Origin: Nitrosopumilaceae archaeon
GTDB lineage: Archaea; Thermoproteota; Nitrososphaeria; Nitrososphaerales; Nitrosopumilaceae
Reading direction: 5' to 3'
DNA length: 7,923 nucleotides
Assembly: GCA_021296165.1 (NCBI GenBank)
Contig: JAGWAW010000065.1
Coordinates: 1 to 7,923 of the forward strand
Below the pieces are notes generated by a model. The model was given only the letters and a program-made list of their open reading frames with translations. It was not told the origin of the DNA and made no database searches. Both the position numbers and the translations under genes were made by a program. Within the stretch, counting starts at the first letter, position 1. The number at the start of each line of letters is the position of its first letter. Positions 1-4,866 of the stretch are shown in pieces.

Positions 1-168
1 GTTTAGGCTCAGCGTGATGCCAGAAAATGCACAAAAAGCGCTTTTACAGCACTGGTCTGACAGTTTTTACAGACATACAGAGCATGATCTGGCCATATGA
101 TGGTTAAGCCGCGTAAATCGCACCAAACACGCCATGAAAGCCATTAGATACTAGTGCTGAGCCTAAAC
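1..168 (+). repeat. 168-bp short inverted-repeat element, copy 1 (MITE-like)
   Basis: This 168-bp unit is bounded by perfect 13-bp terminal inverted repeats, GTTTAGGCTCAGC at 1-13 and GCTGAGCCTAAAC at 156-168. A second copy in opposite orientation lies at 1104-1271; I aligned them by eye with 5 mismatches and no gaps over 168 bp. It has no coding capacity that I can recognise. It contains a 12-bp palindrome, AAAAGCGCTTTT, at 34-45. Size, termini and repetition are typical of a non-autonomous miniature element. The left flank lies outside the window, so a target duplication cannot be tested for this copy. Confidence 0.85.
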
Positions 169-224
169 GTGTACGCCCACACTGGGGAATATTCACAATC
201 AAGGCAGGACCTCAAGTTGCGTAA

Positions 225-524
225 TTTTCTGGCGCCCCCAACGTCTCGTCCGAGGCGGTCATATCCGACCCGGTCAGGTTCGTCGAGATGTACAGGCGGC
301 GCTGGGGGATAGAGACGGCCTTCCGGTGCTACGAGCAGGTGAGGCCCAGGACCAGGTTGCTGCTGTTCTTTCCCATGCCGTTCCACAACGCCTGGATACT
401 GGCGCGCCACCTGTTCTGCAGGGACGGAGGATCCATCACTGGAATAACCCTGAAGATATTCTCCAGATATCTGGAGGTGCTGACCCGGGAGTCTGTCCGG
501 CATACTCCGGCTGACCCCGGCTGA
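225..524 (+). pseudogene. Transposase remnant, C-terminal part (IS4-like DDE family)
   Basis: The frame is open from 225 (stop at 222-224) to TGA at 522-524, about 99 residues; the first ATG is at 288. Its core, YRRRWGIETAFR, followed by Q-x-RPRTR and a hydrophobic stretch with HNAWILARHL, is the usual C-terminal end of IS4-group DDE transposases: the YxxRWxIE motif carries the catalytic glutamate, followed by a PRT segment and a hydrophobic helix with N-x-W. The N-terminal and central parts, including both catalytic aspartates, are absent; the left short repeat lies about 60 bp upstream where they would be expected. It is therefore a dead fragment. It belongs to a different transposase family from the fragment at 2557-3139. 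Family assignment is from motif recognition only. Confidence 0.7.
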
Positions 525-1103
525 CGCACGCCCTCTCCACGGGAAGCCAACCGTCGCGCCGCCCCGCGCATGCCCAGTGCCATACATTGGCGGCCATCAT
601 GTCGACATTGTTGCGCCGCCCCGCTTGCCGCCCACCACAGTACGGAACCACTCCCGCGGCCCGTTCTAGGAGGCGGCGGTCCGCGCCATATGCTGGCATA
701 ATTGCATCGTGTCCGGGCATACTCCAAGGACACATTTCCATCTACTGGGGTCGGGGCCAGATCTGCCGTTGCCGGGCACACACCACGCCCCGCTATCTGC
801 CATGCTCGCACGCCGCCGCGGCCTTCTAGCATATATGGCACTTGGCGCATTCTCACTCGCATTCGGGCGCGCCGCAGCTCTTGCACGGTGTGTCGCAGCA
901 CTCCATCGAGGATATAATTACCGGCCGCAATATTAAATCTGGTACGAGGCCGGCAGGCCTAGCCGGGGGCCAGTTTGCGGAGCAACGCACACAGTGTCGG
1001 CCCCACCATCAGGAGAGCGTGCGGTTCCCGCATGGTCACCGGGCATACCCCTGGTTCAAAAGGCGCATTGCAGCATATGGTAGGTCGGCCAACAACCGTA
1101 CAC
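525..1103. other. Interval with no supportable gene
   Basis: Between the transposase remnant and the second short repeat I find no reading frame with recognisable motifs. Open frames here give arginine- and proline-rich or low-complexity translations, as expected from GC-rich noncoding DNA. One frame at about 802-936 encodes a short hydrophobic run but lacks a promoter or ribosome site. The sequence contains a related GC-rich word twice (GCGCCGCCCCGC near 554 and 613) and a small palindromic patch near 947-972. It is probably decayed or spacer DNA within the repeat-bounded segment. Confidence 0.5.
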
Positions 1104-1271
1104 GTTTAGGCCCAGCACTAGTATCTGATGGCTTTCATGGCGTGTTTGGTGCGATTTACGCGGCTTAACCATCATATGGCCAGATCATGCTCGGTATGTC
1201 TGTAAAAACTATCAGACCAGTGCTGTAAAAGAGCTTTTTGTGCATTTTCTGGCATCACGCTGAGCCTAAAC
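1104..1271 (-). repeat. 168-bp short inverted-repeat element, copy 2 (MITE-like)
   Basis: This is the reverse complement of the unit at 1-168, same length, with 5 substitutions. Its left terminus has one change (GTTTAGGCCCAGC), so its own terminal repeats match at 12 of 13 positions. The internal palindrome of copy 1 is broken here (AAAAGAGCTTTT). It ends 25 bp before the TATA box of the small zinc-protein gene at 1327. Its immediate flanks (CGTACAC on the left, GCATACA on the right) show no clear direct target duplication. Confidence 0.85.
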
Positions 1272-1295
1272 GCATACAACACACCCACAGCCACC

Positions 1296-1304
1296 TTTTT
1301 AAAA
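1296..1304 (+). promoter_or_regulatory. TATA box of the small zinc-protein gene
   Basis: TTTTTAAAA is centred about 27 bp upstream of the ATG at 1327, which places transcription start at or within a few bases of the start codon. This supports the ATG and a leaderless mRNA. It begins 25 bp after the end of the second short repeat. Confidence 0.65.
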
Positions 1305-1326
1305 GGCCGTACATGACGGACAGTAT

Positions 1327-1470
1327 ATGGTACAGGCGTACTGCGTCAAGTGTCGCAAGATGGTCGAAATCCAGAATCCGCAGCAGGTGACCCTCAAGAA
1401 CGGCCGTCCGGCCGTCAAGGGAACCTGCCCGGAGACCGGCATCACCGTCTTCCGCATAGGCAAGCTCTGA
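1327..1470 (+). CDS. Small zinc-ribbon-like protein, DUF5679 type
   Basis: This 47-residue protein begins MVQAYCVKCRK and contains VTLKNGRPA and a closing VFRIGKL, the hallmarks of the small archaeal DUF5679-type zinc-ribbon proteins. Family members usually carry CxxC near the N-terminus and a second CPxCG knuckle. Here Cys6, Cys9 and Cys34 are present, but the fourth position reads CPETG, so the last ligand is a threonine (Thr37). Zinc may be bound by three cysteines plus another ligand, or binding may be lost. The molecular role is unknown; such ribbons often act in nucleic-acid binding. The ATG is supported by the TATA box about 27 bp upstream; the nearby ATG at 1313 is out of frame. A T5 run at 1487-1491, after a C8 tract, is a likely stop signal. 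It converges on the RmuC-like gene. Confidence 0.8.
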   Translation: MVQAYCVKCRKMVEIQNPQQVTLKNGRPAVKGTCPETGITVFRIGKL

Positions 1471-1486
1471 CATCCCCTCCCCCCCC

Positions 1487-1491
1487 TTTTT
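1487..1491 (+). terminator. T-run terminator after the small zinc-protein gene
   Basis: A C8 tract followed by TTTTT lies 17 bp after the stop codon at 1470. Archaeal RNA polymerase commonly terminates at short U-runs. The following hairpin (1492-1541) may assist. Confidence 0.45.
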
Positions 1492-1541
1492 CATCCGGAC
1501 GGCACGCCCCCGGGCGCGGGGGACGGCACGCCGTCCGGATG
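1492..1541. terminator. 50-bp GC-rich hairpin between convergent genes
   Basis: CATCCGGACGGC at 1492-1503 pairs perfectly with GCCGTCCGGATG at 1530-1541. Inside the loop, CCCCC (1507-1511) can pair with GGGGG (1518-1522). It sits between a T5 run on one side and an A8 run on the other, so it could serve as a two-way barrier or terminator between the + strand zinc-protein gene and the - strand RmuC-like gene. Function is inferred from position. Confidence 0.55.
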
Positions 1542-1559
1542 TGACCGCGCGACGGTGGC

Positions 1560-1567
1560 AAAAAAAA
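1560..1567 (-). terminator. T8 terminator of the RmuC-like gene
   Basis: Eight A on the + strand give U8 in the - strand transcript, 7 bp past the stop codon at 1575-1577. This is a typical archaeal U-run stop signal. Confidence 0.55.
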
Positions 1568-1574
1568 CTAACTT

Positions 1575-2393
1575 TTACTTGATTTTCTGCGGCTCTTCCA
1601 GGGTGATGCCAACCGCCTCGGCGGCCAGGCCGGCCGTACTCTCGACACCAGCCCACATGCCGACGCTCGCGTTGTACGCGTCGCGAGCCGCCCCGAGCTT
1701 CACGCCTAGGCTGGAATACAAGGCGGCGAACTCCCTGATTGACTTGGCCATCTCCTTGGCCGCCTTCCCGATATCCCCGACGCGGTCCGCGTAGCGCCAC
1801 TCTATCCTCACCCAGTCTAGCATCGACAGGATGGTGGACGGCGTGCCCAGGACGGTCGAGGACTTGGCGGCCTCGGACAGCAGCTCCGGGCGCCTCGACA
1901 GCAGCTCGGCCAGGGCGTACTCCGGAAACAGCAGTATCAGCCGCGTGTTCGAGTCGTCGAACAGACCGCGCACCTGCTCGGCAAAGCCGTCCGCGTCTCC
2001 CCCGTCTGCCAGCCTGTCAACCGGGACGGCGGCCACGCTGTACTCGCGGTCGCCGGACAGCTTCAACAGATAGCCGCCGTCGGTCTGCTCGTAGTGCGTT
2101 CCGCGCGACAACCCGGACAGATCCAGCACGCTCTCCAGCCCCAGTTCAGGGTGGCGCGCCCGCGCTATATCCAGCAGCTGCGCCAGCCGGTCGGCAGCCT
2201 CTATCAGCCGGTCGGCGGGCGCGGCCAGCTGGTTGTCGCCGGTCTCGAGCTTGGCCATTACCCCCTCAAGCTTTGTCATGATGTCCGCGGCGCCCACCTC
2301 GGGACGGTTCTCCGCCACATGCGGGGCGGCAGATGCGTTGGCTTTTTGTCTTTTTTCCTGCTTAGCAGGTCCATGGTATGGTGCACCCAACAC
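1575..2393 (-). CDS. RmuC-like protein (divergent, short), start uncertain with probable 5' frameshift
   Basis: The frame is open from GTG at 2393 to TAA at 1575 (272 codons). The C-terminal two thirds resemble the RmuC core (bacterial RmuC limits DNA inversion rearrangements; nuclease-like fold): LILLFPEYALAELL parallels the RmuC F-x-P-[ST]-E segment, and TPSTILSMLDWVRIEWRY parallels its SPTTLLALLRTV segment, followed by helical sequence ending in AARDAYNASVG. A helical segment near residues 39-80 takes the place of the long RmuC coiled coil; family proteins are usually over 400 residues. The usual D-S-K motif is not visible. The first 17 codons of the open frame look noncoding. In another frame, ATG at 2374 encodes MDLLSRKKDKK, lies about 27 bp below a TATA-like box, and would join this frame by a one-base shift in the A-runs. 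The first in-frame ATG is at 2279. Protein family is moderately sure; start is unresolved. Confidence 0.6.
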   Translation of the reverse strand: MLGAPYHGPAKQEKRQKANASAAPHVAENRPEVGAADIMTKLEGVMAKLETGDNQLAAPADRLIEAADRLAQLLDIARARHPELGLESVLDLSGLSRGTHYEQTDGGYLLKLSGDREYSVAAVPVDRLADGGDADGFAEQVRGLFDDSNTRLILLFPEYALAELLSRRPELLSEAAKSSTVLGTPSTILSMLDWVRIEWRYADRVGDIGKAAKEMAKSIREFAALYSSLGVKLGAARDAYNASVGMWAGVESTAGLAAEAVGITLEEPQKIK

Positions 2394-2395
2394 TG

Positions 2396-2406
2396 TTTCT
2401 TAATTC
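2396..2406 (-). promoter_or_regulatory. Candidate TATA box of the RmuC-like gene
   Basis: On the - strand this reads GAATTAAGAAA, centred about 27 bp upstream of the ATG at 2374. That is the same spacing seen for the zinc-protein and L39e genes, and it fits 2374 better than 2393 or 2279. Confidence 0.5.
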
Positions 2407-2411
2407 ATTGT

Positions 2412-2447
2412 AGCCGCGGTGGGAAAATCAGATCCCATGCGGCGGCT
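2412..2447. repeat. Imperfect hairpin in the AT-rich intergenic region
   Basis: GCCGC (2413-2417) pairs with GCGGC (2439-2443), and after a bulged base GTGGGA (2419-2424) pairs with TCCCAT (2433-2438), leaving an 8-base loop. An alternative outer pairing uses AGCCGC and GCGGCT (2442-2447). It lies upstream of the RmuC-like gene and beside the AT-rich block (about 2447-2515) before the transposase fragment. Possible roles are an insertion-element end, a terminator or a structured leader; none is proven. Confidence 0.4.
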
Positions 2448-2556
2448 TTACTAAACTATACTCTAATATAAAGTATATTTTTAATTAATATTTGAAATTC
2501 AAGACATATATAGCTCGATCCTTTCTCATATATCGCATTGCGATGCAAAGCACGGG

Positions 2557-3139
2557 CTGACGTGTGACGAGAACAACACCAAGTACGAGGCCATCAGCGC
2601 GGCCGAGATCCCCCGGTACAACCCCGAATGGGAAGGCGATCTGGAGGAGATAAACCGGGGCAAGGTGGGCAGGCCGTTCAAGTACGCCCACCCCATTCCA
2701 TTCCATGATGGCGTGCATCGCCATAGCCAGGGTCGTGTGGGGAAATTCGTACCGCAGGTGCAGGGGAAAGCTGACCAGATGCTGGCCGGGCGAGGACATA
2801 CCAGACTTTTCCACCATATGGAAGAGGATCAGGGCGTCGATGCCGGCATTCGAGCGGAACCATACGTTCCGCCCCGAGCCGGGGAGCGCCATACGGCTGG
2901 CCGTCGACAGCACCAGGATAAAGAACAGCAACAGGGTGGAGTGGAACCGCGTGAAATGGAACGTCAAGAGGGGGTTCTTCAAGATGCATATACTGGTGGA
3001 TGTGGACACCCGGCGCATACTGGAGTTCTGCCTGACGGACATGAACGGTGGGAACGCGGCGCAGCTGCCCGGGATGCTATGCGGGCCGGGTCTGCCCGGC
3101 CGCTGCAACGGACCCATAAGGGACGCCATCGAATTATGA
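2557..3139 (+). pseudogene. Transposase remnant, IS5-type DDE, frameshifted and 3'-truncated
   Basis: In frame 1, up to about 2690, the translation includes NPEWEGDLEEINRGKVGRPF, the typical archaeal IS5-group N-terminal segment (W-x-x-x-L-x-x-x-N-x-GK-x-GRP-[FY]-x-Y). The similarity then continues in frame 2 through FSTIWKRI, AVDSTRIKNSN (first catalytic Asp) and KMHILVDVDTRRI, ending at TGA 3137-3139. The frame change lies in roughly 2682-2704, near the CCCC run, and needs one extra base. The C-terminal part with the second Asp and the Glu is missing. No start codon is evident; the frame is open from 2485. It is an inactive relic whose end lies 24 bp before the L39e TATA box. No terminal inverted repeats were found around it. 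Confidence 0.75.
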
Positions 3140-3162
3140 AACTGGCTAACGCTTCAAATAAG

Positions 3163-3170
3163 TATAAAAA
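3163..3170 (+). promoter_or_regulatory. TATA box of the L39e-L31e operon
   Basis: TATAAAAA is centred about 28 bp before the ATG at 3195, predicting a leaderless or nearly leaderless transcript. It is the clearest promoter in the window and lies just past the end of the transposase relic, which has left it intact. Confidence 0.75.
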
Positions 3171-3194
3171 GCGTATCCAAAGTGCATAATCAGA

Positions 3195-3353
3195 ATGCCC
3201 GCCCGCAAGCCCTCCTCGCGCAAGATCCGACTCAACAAAAAGACAAGGCAGGCCTCGCCCGTCCCCACTTGGGTCATCCTCAAGACAAAGAGGCGCGTGA
3301 GGACGAATCCCAAGCGCCGGTCATGGAGGGTAGGCTACACCGAGGTGGGATAG
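3195..3353 (+). CDS. rpl39e: 50S ribosomal protein L39e
   Basis: This 52-residue, very basic protein begins MPARKPSSRKIRLNKKTRQ and ends in RRSWRVGYTEVG. The KKT-RQ segment, the P-x-W-V-x-x-KT-x-R core and the N-P-K-RR-x-WR ending are diagnostic of L39e, a small protein that lines the exit tunnel of the archaeal and eukaryotic large ribosomal subunit. Its length is normal for the family (about 50). The ATG is set by the TATA box about 28 bp upstream. The stop codon TAG at 3351-3353 directly abuts the TTG start of L31e, and the Shine-Dalgarno for L31e is inside the last codons of this gene, so the two are expected to be translated in sequence from one mRNA. Confidence 0.96.
   Translation: MPARKPSSRKIRLNKKTRQASPVPTWVILKTKRRVRTNPKRRSWRVGYTEVG
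3342..3347 (+). promoter_or_regulatory. Shine-Dalgarno for L31e, inside L39e
   Basis: GAGGTG ends 6 bp before the TTG at 3354 and lies within the last codons of L39e. It decides the L31e start, because no ATG exists before the conserved domain. Confidence 0.7.
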
Positions 3354-3839
3354 TTGGTTGGGGAAAACATACACACTATCAACTTGGGCAAGGTGACGCT
3401 ATCCCAGAGCCAGCACCGAGCAGTGCGCGCCATCAACATGATCCGGGAATATGTACAGAAGCACAAGAACACGCCCAGCGTGAAGATAGACCAAGAGCTG
3501 GCCCACATGATATGGGCCAGGGGAGTGAGGCGACCCCCCCGCAAGGTGACCGTTGAGCTCATAGACGATGGTGGTGAGATACTGGTGGTGCCATACTCGG
3601 AGTCCGTAATTGAGGAAGCTCCCCCGCTCAAGGAGGATGCATCAAAGGCGATTGATGCGGAAGAGACGGCCATTGAAGACACAAGTACGGTCGCTCCCAC
3701 AGGAGCACTGCCCGGCGAGGTCTCCGACTCGGTACCAGAGCCCCCGAAGTCTCAGGAGCCCCAAGACCCGGCCGCCGAGCATGTCAAAACCGGCGAGCAG
3801 GATCAGGAAGAGTCGCCCAAACCTGCCAAAAGTGAGTAG
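3354..3839 (+). CDS. rpl31e: 50S ribosomal protein L31e with long acidic C-terminal tail
   Basis: L31e sits near the peptide exit of the archaeal and eukaryotic large subunit. Residues 1-82 form the family domain: HTINLGKV, then RAVRAINMIREYVQKH, then VKIDQELAHMIWARG and PPRKVTVELI ending near VVPYSE. Archaeal L31e is usually about 80-100 residues; this one is 161. Residues 83-161 are rich in Glu, Asp, Pro and Ser, probably disordered, and in the same uninterrupted frame with normal codon use, so the tail is likely translated. It starts at TTG immediately after the L39e stop, supported by GAGGTG 6 bp upstream. In many archaea the next gene is translation factor aIF6; here the operon ends and the FtsZ-like gene converges from the other strand 41 bp away. 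Confidence 0.93.
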   Translation: MVGENIHTINLGKVTLSQSQHRAVRAINMIREYVQKHKNTPSVKIDQELAHMIWARGVRRPPRKVTVELIDDGGEILVVPYSESVIEEAPPLKEDASKAIDAEETAIEDTSTVAPTGALPGEVSDSVPEPPKSQEPQDPAAEHVKTGEQDQEESPKPAKSE

Positions 3840-3880
3840 AACCCCCACATCCAACCATGCCATCTGTAGGCCGTCCGCAC

Positions 3881-4834
3881 CTACTCCAGCTGGTACAGCC
3901 CCAGATCCGCATTGACCGAACGCTCCGGCTCCTCCCAGTCCAGGGTGCGGTCCCCGGGTATAACGGACAGCGGATCATACCCCTCAAACTTTGCCAGCGC
4001 ATCGGTGGCCGAAACCAGCACAACACCGGAGCGGCTAGACGCCCCGGTTACCACCGCCACCGGAGCATCTGTGATTCCCCGGGTCAGCCTGGATACCGAC
4101 TCCACCACTCCCACCGGAACGCTTCCGGACATGTACAGCACCGAATGCTTGACTGAGTGCGGCGGAGCCGTACCATACAGCATCTTGATCGAGTCGCGCA
4201 TCGATTTGTCCACATCCCGGCTCTCCGGCCCGGCCGAGACCACGCAGTCGCCGGCCAAGGTGGCCCTGCCCAACGAACCCATTATGCCGGCCAAGGCCCC
4301 GTTGCCGGCCTCATAGCACGAGTCAACGCTCAGGTCCGGGTTGCACTCCAGTATCGAGTCGTTGTCCAATATTACGGTCGAGTGGGAGTCCTTCCGAATA
4401 CGCGCCAGTGCGATGCCGGCCTGAAAGAGACGATCCTCCTCGTACCCGAACGGCATCACGACAAAGGACGCAAGATGCCGTCCGGCAAACGCTCCTGAGA
4501 CCATCGGGGCCAAGGCAGCCCCTGTTCGGCCGGCCAGGTTGGCCACCAACAGTACCGTGTCAAACCCATTTGACACGCTCTCCAGATCCTTCAGGGCCGG
4601 CTGCGCCGCCCCCCGGATGTGATGCACCGACGGGTTTGCCGGCGCGCCGCACTTGATGTGTATAAACCGGTGCCCGGGGACACGATCTGACTCATCGGCA
4701 GAGACCACGACGCATTCCAGACGCAGTGTGCGGGCGGCCTCGGCGGCCAAGCGGGATCCCACTCCACCGATGCCCACCACCAGTCCGTCTCTGTCCACAT
4801 GGATGGCACACCCCCCGTGCATAAAAGGTCGCAT
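3881..4834 (-). CDS. Divergent FtsZ/tubulin-superfamily protein
   Basis: This 317-residue protein follows the FtsZ order of motifs but with many losses. Residues 18-30 (LVVGIGGVGSRLA) match the first nucleotide loop, with Ser in place of the usual Asn. Residues 99-110 (NLAGRTGAALAP) occupy the tubulin signature, normally GGGTGTG plus AAP. Residues 121-163 match FtsZ well: a PFGYE segment, then LDNDSILE like PNDRLLE, then a helix around EAGNGALAGI. The T7 loop, usually N-x-D-x-x-D with catalytic aspartates, is not recognisable (about 190-202). It probably binds nucleotide poorly or does not hydrolyse GTP. Thaumarchaea are known to divide mainly by Cdv/ESCRT-III, with FtsZ-like proteins of unclear role. 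It is the third gene of a row with fumarase and e-MtaB; ATG 4834 is used, with another Met at residue 5. Confidence 0.75.
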   Translation of the reverse strand: MRPFMHGGCAIHVDRDGLVVGIGGVGSRLAAEAARTLRLECVVVSADESDRVPGHRFIHIKCGAPANPSVHHIRGAAQPALKDLESVSNGFDTVLLVANLAGRTGAALAPMVSGAFAGRHLASFVVMPFGYEEDRLFQAGIALARIRKDSHSTVILDNDSILECNPDLSVDSCYEAGNGALAGIMGSLGRATLAGDCVVSAGPESRDVDKSMRDSIKMLYGTAPPHSVKHSVLYMSGSVPVGVVESVSRLTRGITDAPVAVVTGASSRSGVVLVSATDALAKFEGYDPLSVIPGDRTLDWEEPERSVNADLGLYQLE

Positions 4835-4866
4835 AGTCTAAAAAAAGTGACCGAATACCGAAAAGC

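Larger units (their letters stand above)
1..1271. mobile_element. Possible composite or long-TIR element formed by the paired repeats
   Basis: The two facing 168-bp repeats enclose 935 bp that contain a transposase C-terminal remnant reading away from the left repeat. Inverted identity continues 7 bp past each unit on the inner side (GTGTACG at 169-175, its complement at 1097-1103). The structure could be a decayed insertion sequence with long terminal repeats, a composite of two miniature elements, or two separate insertions. The transposase remnant is too short to be active. This entry is an inference from the arrangement; the repeats themselves are directly visible. Confidence 0.35.

Noticed and set aside
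329..901. 190-codon open frame on the - strand
   Set aside because: It overlaps the transposase relic antisense and the translation is Arg/Gly-rich without any motif, typical of a GC-rich shadow frame.
709..936. Open frame with a short hydrophobic stretch that could be a membrane segment
   Set aside because: No promoter, ribosome site or family motif, and it lies in decayed DNA between the repeats.
1045..1070. GGTTCAAA resembling a tRNA T-arm
   Set aside because: No complementary stem around it and no acceptor or anticodon arms nearby.
842..1168. 108-codon + strand frame running into the second short repeat
   Set aside because: The His/Arg/Ser-rich translation resembles no family, and its end is formed by repeat sequence.
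2357..2369. Small hairpin CCTGC-TTA-GCAGG beside a T6 run as a terminator
   Set aside because: It lies within the first codons of the RmuC-like gene in either start model, and the T-run precedes the stem on the + strand, so it is not in terminator order.
2094..2471. 125-codon + strand frame opposite the RmuC-like gene
   Set aside because: Codon-position composition and protein motifs favour the - strand frame; this is its shadow.
2485..3129. 214-codon - strand frame opposite the IS5-type relic
   Set aside because: The + strand carries clear transposase motifs in two frames; the opposite frame has none.
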